Source of the DNA: Jackrogersella multiformis
Lineage: Eukaryota; Ascomycota; Sordariomycetes; Xylariales; Hypoxylaceae
NCBI GenBank assembly: GCA_902806575.1
Contig: CADCXD010000010.1
Span: forward strand, 1,240,001 to 1,304,000
Reading direction: 5' to 3'
Length of the DNA: 64,000 bases
The notes beneath the pieces were generated by a model, which saw only the letters and a list, made by a program, of their open reading frames with translations, was not told the DNA's origin and searched no databases. Within the stretch, counting starts at the first letter, position 1. Each line of letters begins with the position of its first letter. Made by a program: the position numbers and the translations under genes. Positions 33,957 through 45,282 of this stretch are shown here, one piece after another.

Positions 33957-35348
33957 TTATCCTTTCTTCGACCTCCGTGACCTTTTCGATACAGCCTCCC
34001 CTCGGTCCGGAGTTAAGTCGGGCTTTTCCTCTTCCTCGACCTCAACCTTAACCGTATCTTCGAGTATTTCCGTAGTTTCCGTATCCTCGTTCGCGACGAC
34101 ATCCTTCTTCGTAACAACCTCTTCCTCCCGCTCCTCCTCTTCGACCTTCACCTTGATCTCGACTTTCGCCCCATCTCCCTTGCCCCCGCTTTCGACCTTC
34201 TCGACCTTCGCCACCACGGCGCTCTCCCTCGCCCTGCTCCTCCCCTCCAGAACCTTCTTCCTGTCCGCGGCCCGGCACAGGCCCCGGAGCCCGAGGTCGC
34301 AGTCGCCGCAGCGGCGGCCCACGGGGAGGCACACGGTCTGGCCGAGGCCGACGAGCAGGCCGTTGATCTCGCGCCAGCGCTCGCGCGGCAGCCAGGCCTG
34401 CAGCGCGCGGCGCGTGTCCTCGGGGCTCTTGGTCGCGTGCCAGCCCCACAGGTTGGTGATGCGGTGCACGTGCACGTCCACGCCGATGCCCTCGGTGCGC
34501 CCCCACGCCGCCGACAGGCACAGGTGCGCCATCTTCGGGCCCACCCCGGCAGCGCCACCAGCCCCTCGATCGTGTCGGGGATGTCGCCGCGCCACCGGTC
34601 CCGCAGGATCACCGCCGCCTGCTTGACGTACTTCGTCTTGTTGTTGTGGAAGCCCACCGCCCAGATCAGCGCGTTCAGCCGCGCCGCGTCCACCGCCAGC
34701 ACGTTTTCCAGGGTGAGGCCGCCCGCGGCGCCGGCGGCGTGAGGGTAGCTCGGTTTGCAGACGCCGCATCGCGCCCGCGTTGGTGGTGTCTTTGGTCTGC
34801 GACGACAGCATCAGCGCGATCAGCGTCTGGAAGCGCTGGTCCCGCGGGCTGGCCGAGGCGAGGGCCAGCCGCTCGCAGCCCATGGTGTCGACGGCCGCGT
34901 TTGCTGCCGCGCCGCCCGCCGCGCGCATGGCCTGGACGGCCGCGTACATCTCCTCCCAGTCGGAGGGCGCGCTGACTGCTGCCTCCCCCGTCTCCGCGTC
35001 CATGGTTTTGCGGGCGGGCTTGCGCTGGCGTCGGGTCGTCGGCGGCGGTGCGGGGATTTTCTTCGTTTCGACTTCCTGCTCTGTCTTGATGACGCGCTGC
35101 GGAGACGGGACCGAGATCGATGAGGAGGAGGAAGGGGCTGCGAGGATGGTGGCGGTGCGCTTTCGCTTCCGCGCGGCGGCGGCGGTTAGGCTGGGTATCA
35201 CATCTTCGATGTCTATGGCGGAAGGAGGAGGAAGGGGGGTCGAGTTCTCCTTGGAGCTGGAGCTGGAGTTGTCGTCGCCGAGGCGGAAGCGCGCGAGCGA
35301 GGATCTGGTGATGCGTCGCGGTGGCGAGACTACCGGTCGAGGAGGCAT
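33957..35348 (-). CDS. NTH1: Endonuclease III homologue NTH1, with two opposing frameshifts in this sequence
   Basis: A single open frame of 463 codons encodes a bifunctional DNA glycosylase/AP lyase that removes oxidised pyrimidines in nucleus and mitochondria. Before about residue 200 it is normal (basic KRKR segment, then FQTLIALMLSSQTKD). Residues about 201-267 are Arg/Gly-rich nonsense because the correct reading (ALIWAVGFHNNKTKYVKQA ...) lies in another frame. The frame returns at GVGPKMAHL, which has the catalytic Lys, followed by VDVHVHRI with the catalytic Asp and a four-Cys iron-sulfur loop (CLPVGRRCGDC...C). The shifts map to CCC (34743-34745, one base too many) and CCCC (34544-34547, one too few) on the plus strand. 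A long acidic C-terminal tail follows. Very GC-rich. Confidence 0.88.
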   Translation of the reverse strand: MPPRPVVSPPRRITRSSLARFRLGDDNSSSSSKENSTPLPPPSAIDIEDVIPSLTAAAARKRKRTATILAAPSSSSSISVPSPQRVIKTEQEVETKKIPAPPPTTRRQRKPARKTMDAETGEAAVSAPSDWEEMYAAVQAMRAAGGAAANAAVDTMGCERLALASASPRDQRFQTLIALMLSSQTKDTTNAGAMRRLQTELPSRRRRRGRPHPGKRAGGGRGAAERADLGGGLPQQQDEVRQAGGGDPAGPVARRHPRHDRGAGGAAGVGPKMAHLCLSAAWGRTEGIGVDVHVHRITNLWGWHATKSPEDTRRALQAWLPRERWREINGLLVGLGQTVCLPVGRRCGDCDLGLRGLCRAADRKKVLEGRSRARESAVVAKVEKVESGGKGDGAKVEIKVKVEEEEREEEVVTKKDVVANEDTETTEILEDTVKVEVEEEEKPDLTPDRGEAVSKRSRRSKKG

Positions 35349-35814
35349 TGGGCCGGGTCGTTTGTGGACGGTTCTGTAGATGCTCGATATAGTCCCATGC
35401 CAGTTGTTGTCAATAGCGTATTTCTAACGTGGTTTAAGTTGTTTCGAGCTTCTCTCCCCCTTACCTTATGTACTTTATGCTTTAGGTACCTAGGTAGGTA
35501 TTTGTACATTTGTATTTGTAGAACGTAATTGGAGAAGGCTTTGTAACTATGTACCAGTTCGCATAGAGGTCCCTGCAGCTGGGTCTAGCACTAAGCCAGA
35601 TCAGAAAAATATTGGACCCATAATTTATTTCACCCCTGTCTCCTAGTGTCCCACTTGCCCCTCCATTGCGCAATCGCGACATGCTTCTCGATATGGAATC
35701 GTAAAAAGTTCTCCATTATCGTAAACTACGAATTAACATTTATTCTAGCTTCACATTTACAATTCCAACCTTTCCATCAGCTCGCGACTCGGTTAGAAAC
35801 AGAATAAAAGCACA
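35349..35814. promoter_or_regulatory. divergent promoter between NTH1 and PRX1
   Basis: This 466-nt AT-rich spacer separates two divergent genes for oxidative damage. It holds one ACCTAGGT cluster at about 35485-35500. No specific operator was identified. Confidence 0.45.
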
Positions 35815-36636
35815 ATGGCATCCCTCTTCGTCCGCAGCGCCATCCGCGCCGCTACGCAGACCCCGCGTCTAGCTTTTCCCAAAGCCGCAGCTCCCTCCTC
35901 GCCCGCGCTCCTGAGATCGTGGGCTGCGCAACAGCCAACGTGCCGACGCCTCCTAGCCACCACGTCCATCTCCTCGCTGCCCTCGGAGCAGCCGCGCCTG
36001 CGCCTCGGCAGCGAGGCGCCCAACTTCCAGGCCAAGACCACGCAGGGCGACATCGACTTCCACGAGTGGCTCGGCGGGTCGTGGGCCATCCTGTTCTCGC
36101 ACCCGGCGGACTTCACGCCGGTGTGCACGACGGAGCTGGGCGCGTTCGCGCGGCTGCGGCCCGAGTTCGAGCGCCGCGGCGTCAAGATGATCGGGCTGAG
36201 CGCCAACGACCTGTCGTCGCACGAGCGGTGGATCGCGGACATCGACGAGCTGTCGTCGACGAGCCTGCAGTTCCCCATCATCGCGGACGCGGACCGGCGT
36301 GTGGCCTTCCTGTACGACATGGTCGACGCCCAGGACCTGAGCAACGTGGACGAGAAGGGCATCGCCTTCACCATCCGCTCCGTCTTCGTCATCGACCCGC
36401 GGCGCAAGATCCGGCTGACGATGATGTACCCCGCCAGCACGGGCCGTAACACCGCCGAGGTCCTGCGCGTCATCGACTCCCTGCAGACGGGCGACAAGAA
36501 GGGCGTCACGACCCCCGTCGACTGGCGCCTGGGCGAGGACGTCATCGTGCCGCCGACCGTGAGCACCGCCGACGCCAAGAAGAAGTTTGGCGAGGTGAGG
36601 GAGGTCAAGCCGTATCTGCGGTATACCAAGATCTGA
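35815..36636 (+). CDS. PRX1: Mitochondrial 1-Cys peroxiredoxin
   Basis: Single exon, 273 aa. The first 50 residues are Arg/Ala/Ser-rich without acidic residues (RSAIRAATQ...CRRLLATTS), a typical mitochondrial presequence. The Prx6-type domain follows with the peroxidatic-Cys motif PADFTPVCTTELG (Cys104), the ANDLSSHERW block and FPIIADADRRVA. There is no second resolving cysteine in the usual 2-Cys position, and the C-terminal half has the 1-Cys family layout (GRNTAEVLRVIDSLQ). It reduces hydroperoxides in the matrix. Codon usage is strongly GC-ending, like its divergent neighbour NTH1. Confidence 0.95.
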   Translation: MASLFVRSAIRAATQTPRLAFPKAAAPSSPALLRSWAAQQPTCRRLLATTSISSLPSEQPRLRLGSEAPNFQAKTTQGDIDFHEWLGGSWAILFSHPADFTPVCTTELGAFARLRPEFERRGVKMIGLSANDLSSHERWIADIDELSSTSLQFPIIADADRRVAFLYDMVDAQDLSNVDEKGIAFTIRSVFVIDPRRKIRLTMMYPASTGRNTAEVLRVIDSLQTGDKKGVTTPVDWRLGEDVIVPPTVSTADAKKKFGEVREVKPYLRYTKI

Positions 36637-37106
36637 ATGGTGTGTTCTCGTAGTAAAGGAATCTAAGCTCCTTTATTGTAATCGGGATGGGAGGTGTTGT
36701 TTATCGTGTTAGAACCTCATTTGGTTCACATGAAAAATAACCTTATACTTGTCATTAAATCCAATATGATGGAAAGAAAGGAACCTAGACATGGGACGGA
36801 TGGCTCATCTACGAGGTGTACACTATGCATCGGGAACGGTTCACAAAAATGGGTTGATTAGACAACCCAACGGGCTGTCATATTTCTAAAGCATCGAGAA
36901 TCCAAGAAAATTAAAATTAAAATCAAATACTCATAACGCTAAGTTGAGAGCTGTCTACGGATCTAGCAATAAACACGAATGCCTCAAGTCAAGGGTATCA
37001 ATAAAAGACCCCCTTCTAACATGCCAGCAACCACCATAATTCCGCACTCCGTTCCCCCCTAAACGCCCTGACATGGTTCCAATCAAATTGTATATACGTA
37101 ACCAAT
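36637..37106. other. convergent intergenic spacer, no gene seen
   Basis: AT-rich 3' regions of PRX1 and the DUF676 lipase. Nothing distinctive. Confidence 0.55.
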
Positions 37107-38676
37107 TCAGATGAGGAACTCCTCCTTTAGCCAGTGTCGAAGCACGACGAGGCCTTCGCTGAAATTCGGGGTGTCGGATCGAACGATGATAGCGGCGTGG
37201 CTGTGCCTGACCTTGTGGATCCAGACGGGATACTTGCGCCAGCCGACTTTGTCCAGCTCGTCGACCATGGAGAACTGGCTGGGGGTCAGAGCCAGAGTCG
37301 GGAATTGGGGATGCGACTTCTTCCGCTCCAGGGCCATGATTTCCGTCTCGGCCTGATTGAGGTTCCCGTCGTCGCCCTCGTCGTCCGATGCCCGTAGGTA
37401 CGATTCCCCTTGCCAGCTATTAAGGTTCTCGTAGACGTCTTCGACCGTACCTCGTATGTCCTTGATCCAGATCGGCGAGCGGTAGTTTTCCACCTGGATG
37501 CCCGCGAGGCCTGATTCGTGCAGCCGGATGCGCCTCGAGCTGCGGAACGTCTGCACGACGGAGTTGAGCAAATAGAAGGCAACGCCGATCGGGATGAAGA
37601 CGGCCAGTGCTATCATCAATGGGGCACTCCGTAGATAAGCCAAGCTGCTTCTGGTGATATCGGCTAAGACTTTATTGGCCCCTTTAGAGGTCAAAGGCGA
37701 GACCGGGCTAAGCGGGTCCAGCAGGACATCTTCATAGCCTTTCAGGTAATTGGCCTTGATTCTGCTGGTGTCCGCATACGGATCTGTCTTAGCAATGCCT
37801 GTCGTATAATAGACAGCACTTCTATCATTAACCACGTTTGCGTATAATGTTCGACGTTTGAATCTCCTTAGACCCTCTATGAAGACCGATTCGGGGTCGG
37901 CAAGCACCGCGAGCAACGGTCGACCGGTGCCGCGGTAGTCGTCGATTGTGAATAACTGTCTTCCGGACATGGACAGGGTGCGCGCGCCTAGGACGTTCCA
38001 TATGTGGTTGTGCCATCCGCGCAGGGGTGTTCGAACGCCGAGGTGCGGCGAGGCAAAGGTTGTGAAGTTCTGTATTTGAAGTAGGTGAGTAAGGGATACA
38101 GGATACGGGATACAATAGTTGGGAAATGCTCTTCCATACCACCGGTTCAACTTCACGGAGCACGCCTCTCATCTCCAAAAGCCCAACAGCATAGCGGGCC
38201 ACTAGGCCTCCTAAAGAGTATCCAACAATGCTGAGCTTTGTTATCTTGCCACCTTTGCTCCGGATATTCTCGAGTTCCTCTTCAATCTCCAAACACACGC
38301 GCTCGCCGCCTCGCTCGATTCCATCGTAAGTAAAACTACCGCTATTTCGCTTAGCGACCAGGAGGTAGAGGTCGTCTTCGGAATATGTTTCTCTTAGCGC
38401 TTTCGCGACCGACTTCATATGAATCGGGTTGCCCCAAAGCTGCGATTGGGGAAATATTGTTAGTACATGCTTCCAAGTTTAATTACCAAATGACGTGCAT
38501 ATGCCATACACTACCTATGTAGGTAGGTAAGTATGTATATGTACACGATACACGATACACGATACCTACACGAGGGTTACTGGCAGGGATGTAAATGGGT
38601 ACCACAACTTTGAACTTACACCGTGGACAAGTACGCATAGGTGATCTGCCGCCGAACTACCACCGGTGTATTCCAT
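37107..38676 (-). CDS. DUF676 alpha/beta-hydrolase, lipid-droplet lipase type
   Basis: Exons 38676-38620, 38439-38140 and 38069-37107, all phase 0; product 439 aa. Splicing restores HLCVLVHGLWGNPIHM (the oxyanion-loop HG motif) and EVEPVNFTTFASPHLGV. The nucleophile elbow is VGYSLGGL (G-x-S-x-G). A hydrophobic segment (APLMIALAVFIPIGVAFYLL, about residue 260-285) suggests membrane or lipid-droplet attachment. Yeast relatives (Lpl1, Rog1) hydrolyse phospholipids or monoacylglycerol at lipid droplets; which of these this gene corresponds to is uncertain, with Lpl1 more likely by length. The 180-nt first intron carries ACCTA repeats and a triplicated ACGATAC tandem. Confidence 0.86.
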
Positions 38677-40280
38677 CTTGAACGCCGTTTATTGTTACAA
38701 TTCTGATTCTACTGAGTGTTAACCGATGAAGTACGAAGTGTGTATTCCAGAAGTCTCGATTATAATATATAATATATAATATATTAGGTTGTCACCCTGA
38801 AATGACCCGCCGGCAAGATGAGACTATCCGTTTCCCGTATGTTTTTAAATAAGTTCTTGGATCTTTTAACTCCGAGAACGTGCACAAATAAAACGTAACC
38901 TGCCTGTGGTGTATACGGGGCCAGGGGCTGGAACGGGTGATGATGCAGGGAGCTGAATAGTGCCCAGGTGTACCTACCTACTATTATTTAATGTAGGCGT
39001 CCGGGGCTGACGTAGGGACTTTCTTGCCTGGTAGCTGCTTACCTAGGTACGTACCTAAGGTTGGATACCTAGGGCTGCTAGGTTGGATATAATGACGATT
39101 GCATAGATGCACGAGAGACAGTGCCCAGGTGCTATTGGCCAGGTTTATGAAATCGCTAGCTTTTATGATACTTTTTATAAGATGATCAAGCCAATATTTA
39201 CCTATGAAAGACAGCTCAGCTAGACTCCACTATCAAAAGATTGGCTTTGATAAGCTTGCATTGTGTCTATTGTTGATCTTCCCGTCGATAGATAGCGGGA
39301 TTGTCTTTATCTAGTGTATGCCAACGCTAAATTTGTACAGGGAGAGTTCCCAAGGGAAATTGATACCTACATGTGATAACCTCGCTCAAAGACTTCCTAA
39401 TATGGAGTAAACCCCGTAAGAGTGAAGAAAGAGCATATCTATATTATATGAACTACCTAGGTACCTACCTGGTATAATAGTAACGTTTCTCTGTAGGTTA
39501 ATAGGTAGTATACCTACCTACCTAGGTAGGTAAAGATAGAAAGTACGATATCCAGATAATTAGGCAATAACAGCTAATATTTAGGAGGTAAGTACTACCT
39601 AGGTAAATATGAAAGTATTCATAAAAGTTTTGAAGGCACGTTCTTATTGGTTGCCCATCCTAGCCGGGTTATCTTCGGATTCTTTCAAACCAACGTCTCT
39701 CATTAGGAAGCTATGAGTATCTGTCTCGTACCCCCCAAGAGCATTGTGCTCTTCTTCTAAGGTAGCAACGTTCTCGTTACTTTTAATGATGCTTATTTAA
39801 TTTCTGATTCTTCTGAGGTCCCTGCGTAAACATCAAATATTGTCTGTCTGTCCTTCAGATAGACAACCAAGAACCTGAAGACGGGATTATTCTATGCCGA
39901 CAGACTAAGAAACTAGAGCTGTTCTAACACAGAGTATCAGAGAGCTGTGTTTCCAACATCTATGAATGCATTGCTTCTTTTCTAGGTATTCTATGGCAGC
40001 CTTGGAATTGCATACTCGCTTTCACCTACCTATTGCTTCTAGGTAGAGAGATCTCGACGAAGCAAATGCAGGTGACGATTGTCGATTGCCGATTGTCACA
40101 GCAAAACAGATCGCTTCTCAACCATTCCGAGACGGTTTATTTTATTCACGTACTTGTCATTAATTCAATAGCTCTATAAACCCTCTCTCTTCTTCTCAGC
40201 CCTCTTGATTTTTTGATTTTTTTTAAAATAATTCTTTCTTCCATTCTTCATCGTAAATTGAATCTTAGCACGTTATCACC
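38677..40280. repeat. divergent spacer with many ACCTAGGT units
   Basis: No gene seen. AT-rich, with motif clusters at about 38970-39070, 39450-39530 and 39590-39605. A TATAAA box at 40175-40180 lies about 100 nt before the REX3 start, in front of a CT-rich leader. Confidence 0.55.
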
Positions 40281-42417
40281 ATGGCCGGTTCTCTTGCAGC
40301 ACTAAAAAACTTGCCTTGCCCAGCGGGAGACAAGTGCACAGCTTTTCAGTGTCTATTCAAGCATGGCAGTGACACCGACCCACCTGTCGCTGGCAAACCC
40401 TCAAAGGAGTCATTCACCAGAGAAACCACCACGTCATCTTCGAATCAAGTGTTGCCCAGAAAAAGAATCAAACTCAACTCGGTGACATCTGCACCATCCC
40501 ATGAACAACTCCCACAACAAGTAAGATTATTAAAACACCATATCCATATCAAAATAAATTCATGCTAAAATAAAATAGGAACCCATGTCTCTTCAGAATA
40601 AGCCTCTCGGAGGTAAGGGTCTCGAGTCTCCGCTGACCATGGACCGTAAGCGGACATCTTTATTTGGAGGACCTGAGGACCAAGCTAGAGGTGCGCAAAA
40701 TAAGGATACCCAGAGCACGAGTACGCCAGGTGGCGACACTCAAGGCGAAGGTTACCAAGGCACGCGCATTCGATCTAAGCAGGCTATCAGTACTGAGGCT
40801 ACCAAGGCTACCGAGGCTACTGTCAAACATCGTGAAGTCACCCATGGTGAGACTCAAGCACCTAATAATCCAGCTTCTTCTTCTTCTTCTACTACTACTA
40901 CTCGCCGTACCCTCAAGACCTCAACATATTTCACTATCGAACCAACGACCACAACTGCTATCAAAGCACCCGAGACGCTCAACCCCCGTCTTCTTAAGAA
41001 GTCACCGGCTCAGCATGGCACACGTATGAAACTCGTCAAGGCTCTTCACGAACAATACGTCCGCCTAAATTCCGAGCTAAAGAAAGATGCCAACGATGGG
41101 GCATCGAAGCAGTTGGTTCTGTCTGACCAGCAACTCATTGTGAAAGCGCTCGATGATGAGCAAGAGGTGGCCATCAAACGCTTCCAGATCTACGGCAATG
41201 TCATCCGAAATAAGATCATGACGTATAAACGGATGACCATTTCCCAGTGGAAGGAGGAGCGAGTACTAGCAATCAAAGCTAGCGGTCCGCAGTCCGCAGT
41301 AGTTCCAGTTGATGCCTCCGAGCCTATCGTCACTGGCCTGTCTACGCCTCAGGAGGTTGAGTTCTTGCGTCGACTTGTCTGGCCTTTAGACGGCCTCGAG
41401 AGGTTCGGCTACGTGACTAAGATTCCCATCGAGGCGGACATCTTGGAAGCCATCGAAAGCAGGAAAGCGTCGGGCAATGTCGAAATGTGCGACAGGTGCA
41501 CAAGACGCTTCCAGGTCTTCCCGGGTCGAAGGAAAGAAGACGGCGCGTTAGCGTCCAACGGTCCTTGCACGTACCATCCGGGCAAGATTTACTACACGGA
41601 GCGAGGGCCCGGTAAGTTGTCACAGGCTCAAAAGAAGTATCGTTGTTGCCATCAGAATGTCGACGATAGCCCAGGCGGATGTGATACAGCACCAAACCAC
41701 GTCTTCAAGACGACGGACGTCAACCGGCTTGCGAGCATCCTCAACTTCTGCGAAACTATGCCTAACCATAACATACCCGAAGACAGAGCTGTCTGTTTCG
41801 ACTGCGAAATGGGGTTCACCTCGCATGGACTTGAGCTGATCAGAGTGACCGCGATATCTTGGCCAGACTATGAGCCCCTACTCGACATATTAGTGAAGCC
41901 ATTAGGAGAGGTTATAGATCTAAACACCCGCTACTCAGGGGTCACGCCAGAAGATATGACTACAGCGGTGCCATGGTGTCCAGCAGACGATCATAGACCA
42001 ACCGTCGGCGAGCCTGGACAGAAGCCTAAGCTCAAGATTGCGCCTGGCCCCAATGCAGTACGCTTCCTCTTTCTCTCGATGATAAGTCACAACACTCCCC
42101 TCATTGGTCATGGACTCGAGAATGATCTTAACGCCCTCCGAATTATCCATCAAATTTGCATCGACACCGTCTTGCTGTACCCACATAAGCGTGGCCTTCC
42201 GCATAGAAATAGTCTCAAAATGCTAACGGAAACGCTGCTGAACAAAAAGATTCAGCAGGAGGCGGACGACGGTGCACCACAGGGACATGACAGCGCGGAG
42301 GATGCTAAGGCGGCAGGCGAGCTGGTTCGACTGAAGGTCCGCGACGAATGGAAGAGTCTCCAGCTAAGGGGCTGGACCCTGGAGGACGGTAAGATCGCCC
42401 CGCCGGAGAGTGAATAG
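40281..42417 (+). CDS. REX3: RNA exonuclease REX3-like, DEDDh family
   Basis: Exons 40281-40520 and 40579-42417 with a 58-nt intron; product 692 aa. The N-terminus has a CCCH-like finger (Cys13, Cys19, Cys24, His28). A Ser/Thr-rich linker, a helical middle and a Cys-rich patch (CDRCTRRF, CCHQNVDDSPGGC) follow. The C-terminal exonuclease domain begins AVCFDCEMGF (Exo I, D and E), continues LIGHGLENDLNALRIIH (Exo II D) and ends GHDSAEDAKA (Exo III H and D), so all DEDDh residues are present. Yeast Rex3 processes the 3' end of MRP RNA and other small RNAs. Rex1/Rex4 are alternatives, but the N-terminal finger and Cys-rich region favour Rex3. Confidence 0.88.
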
Positions 42418-43084
42418 GATGCATTTTTTGCGTGCCAAAGCGATTACCTCTGCTACTACTTACCTAAGGATACATGAGAGGGCAGGCAGGTCACTCAGAT
42501 CACACATATTTGCATTGCGTTTGGTATTTGGGTCTAGCTACCTAATAGAGAAAGGGATAGGCTACTCCTAGGTAGTCACCTTGTCTTCATTGCATTGCAT
42601 CGAGTTGCGTTGCGTTAGTAGTTTAGTCTAGTCAATTCATTATGTTAGATGAGTTGCATTGTATTGCGTTGCGTTGATAAGCCTTCCGAAGCTCTCTTGC
42701 AGAGGAAACACAGGAGACAGGACTAGGTACCTAATGTAATGTGATCTTGTTGTAATAAGCTATCCTGCACTGCGCTCTAAGATCCATCAAGCTACCTACC
42801 TAGGATACCTAAGGCACCTAATTGCGTAGCTTCTTTCACGGTGTACTGCATGCGATGTATTACTTCGATAGATTCGCCTAGCCATCATGAAGATAGACAT
42901 AATTCCATGAACTTTGACCAGTAAACGCAAGGGTTTACTAGTAGTGACACATTATATTCGTATCCCGAAGTGGAGAACCGGGCAGATAATCATAGTATAC
43001 ACATGCCTCCTTTTTGGACACTTTCCCTCTTCCTTTTTTTTTTTTCATCTTGTAGCCCGTCAGATCCCTCCTTTCCTGTCCTAC
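42418..43084. other. convergent spacer with simple repeats
   Basis: No gene. It contains degenerate TTGCATTGCGTTGCG repeats at about 42586-42680 and ACCTAGGT units at about 42720-42810. Confidence 0.55.
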
Positions 43085-44054
43085 CTACCTACCCACGTTG
43101 AGCAGTAGCTGGCCGCCGCCGCCGCCTCCCTGCTTGCCGGCGGGTATGTAGGAGACGTTGGGGTTGGAGGCGAGGGTCTGGGCGATCTCGCGGCTGGCCT
43201 CGATCTTGCGGATCATGATGAGGCCGTCGCCGTTCTTGGCGATGGCGCGGGAGATGGTCTCGGCGCTCTCGGCCTCGCCCTCGGCGCGGATGACGTTGGC
43301 CTGGCGCTCCTGCTCGGCCTTCTCGACGATGAAGCGGGCGCGCTCGGCGTCCTGCTGGGCGATCTGCTTCTGCTCGACGGCCTTGGTGAACTCCTTGCCG
43401 AAGGTCATGTGCGTGATGGAGACGTCCTCGAGCGCGATGTTGAACTCCATCGCCCGCTTCATCAGGTCCGTCCGGATCCGCTGCGAGACGGCCTCCCGCT
43501 GCGTGATCAGCTCCGCCGCGTCGAACTGCGCCACGATCGACTTGAGCACCTCGTTGCCGATCGAGGGTAGCACGCGCTCGTCGTAGTCGGTGCCTAGGTT
43601 CTGGAGGTGGGGGTTAGCTGCTGCTGCTGTCGTATCTAGACTCCCCTCCACACGAGGAGCCGAGCACAAGTAGCTCGGAACAGTCCCACACATACACACA
43701 CACACACAGAAAGAGAGAGAGAGAGAAACACACCTGGTATATCTTGGGCAGAGCCTTGACCTCGGGCCTATGCAGGACCCTCAAGGTCAAGCTGACCATC
43801 TGCAGGTCCTTGCTGCCGGTGGTGGTGGCGATGTTGCGGGGCTTGGTGCGGACGTCGAAGATGATGCTGCGCTGGAGCCAGGGGACGAGGAAGTGGGTGC
43901 CCTCGTTGATGACGTCCTCCTTGACGCCCTGCAGGCGGTCGAAGATGACGGCCCGCGTGCCGCCGCGCACGTCGTAGAGCGAGGCCTGGACCAGGGCCGC
44001 GGCGCCGATCGCCGGGACCGCCCACCGGTACACGTTTCTTAGCGTGTTCTCCAT
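43085..44054 (-). CDS. PHB1: Prohibitin-1
   Basis: Exons 44054-43734 and 43600-43085 with a 133-nt intron; product 278 aa. An N-terminal hydrophobic anchor (about 12-30) precedes the PHB/SPFH domain (VRGGTRAVIFDRLQGV, GTHFLVPWLQ, VRTKPRNIATTTGSKDLQMV) and a C-terminal coiled coil (EQKQIAQQDAERARFIVEKA). Phb1 and Phb2 form a ring in the mitochondrial inner membrane that organises cristae and regulates the m-AAA protease. The sequence matches Phb1 rather than Phb2 (shorter N-terminus). The intron contains CA and GA microsatellites. Codon use is strongly GC-ending. It is divergent from QCR8. Confidence 0.96.
43601..43733 (-). repeat. dinucleotide repeats inside the PHB1 intron
   Basis: On the plus strand (CA)n at about 43687-43708 is followed by (GA)n at about 43711-43727, directly next to the donor site of the PHB1 intron. 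Confidence 0.7.
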
Positions 44055-44560
44055 TGCTGGGTGTTGGATTACGCAGACTACCGGTCGGTTCGTTCGTTCG
44101 TTCGTGTGTGGTGAAGGCCGGTTGCTGAGCTCCCCAAGGTGTGCTCGTCGAACTGGGTGGACTATTAGTGTAGTATGTAGATTGGCAGATATTTGATGGA
44201 GCTCTCGGGCTTAAGAAATCTTTAGGTGGGATTGAATTGGATGGGACCCACGTGGTCGGTGCGTTTGATACATACGTAGTAGTACCTACCTAGATTCCTA
44301 GGTACCTAGTTAGTAGTGGTGGGTTTTGATTACCTAACCTAATTGGTCGTAACCTCCATTGGATCCGACGGGTGGCTCCGTAGGGGAAGTCAAGCCACAG
44401 GAGGCGCCACCTTTCATCCTTCCATCAGCTCGGCTCGATTCAGAGTGCCCACTTGAATCTTGAATCTTGAACTGGCAACATCTTCAATTTCGACGTCGCG
44501 AATTATAATCCTCACCTTTCTACAAACCTCAATTGAATACAACCGATACCGTCGTCCACG
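44055..44560. promoter_or_regulatory. divergent promoter of PHB1 and QCR8
   Basis: 506-nt spacer with a GTTC tandem (about 44086-44105) and one ACCTAGGT cluster (44282-44312). Both flanking genes encode mitochondrial inner-membrane proteins. No specific factor site identified. Confidence 0.45.
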
Positions 44561-45282
44561 ATGCGACCTACTCAGGCTCTGATGTCCGGCGGCGAGGGCC
44601 CCATCGGCAAGTACGGAAAGTGAGTTCCCAGTGGAGCGAGCTGCGTCTTTTTTTGGTCTTTGATTCCTATCTCTGCGACCTCTGAAAACTACTAACACTA
44701 CTTTTATAGGTTTTTAGGTAACTGGGGTAACTTCGGTAAGTCCACTATATTTCGGGTTCGACTCGAGGCATTGCGCGCATGTGGAAACAAATAGGATATC
44801 TTCATGGAGGAGGAAGTGGAAGTGGGTGACGAATCCACGAACAGACAGAAGATATGGAACTCGGCGTACTCGCGAAGTTTATATACGAAGCACATGCTGC
44901 TAGAGCGATGAATTGGCAACCGAATACCACACGGACAACGGACGTTGAGACGATTATACTGACGAGGCGGGTTAATAGGTGGCATGCCGCAGAAGGGCAT
45001 CATCAGCTACACCCTGAGCGCGAACAAGCAGAACCCGTTCGCCGGCGCCGCACACGCCGCCGTCTTCAACACCTGGCGACGATTCAGTGCCCAGGTGCTC
45101 TACGTTGCCCCCCCGATGATCTTCTTCTACTACGTCATGACCTGGTCTATCGAACGGTACGATATAATATACTTCAGCACTTCCTAAGCTTGAACGCATC
45201 GTTTCCTGAGCTGGACAGACTGACATCAAGCAGAAACCACTACCTCAACTCCAAGCACGGCCGCCATGAGCTCGCCGAGTAA
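44561..45282 (+). CDS. QCR8: Cytochrome bc1 complex subunit 8
   Basis: Four exons: 44561-44619, 44710-44735 (26-nt micro-exon), 44979-45156 and 45234-45282; product 103 aa, right for Qcr8. The micro-exon encodes FLGNWGNF, a conserved block near the N-terminus; exon 3 carries QKGIISYTLSANKQNPF, the AVFNTWRRF segment and the single membrane helix (VLYVAPPMIFFYYV); exon 4 ends NSKHGRHELAE. Qcr8 is the ubiquinone-binding-protein subunit of complex III in the mitochondrial inner membrane. An exon-3 acceptor at 44978 gives one extra Gly compared with some relatives. Confidence 0.9.

Noticed and set aside
34780..35379. Long plus-strand frames over NTH1 and over the 789-aa gene (about 50106-50748)
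   Set aside because: High GC removes stop codons in all frames; these peptides are Arg/Ala/Gly-rich without domains.
35793..36629. 278-codon open frame antisense to PRX1
   Set aside because: It is a mirror of GC-ending codons in PRX1. PRX1 has a complete conserved domain; the antisense peptide has none.
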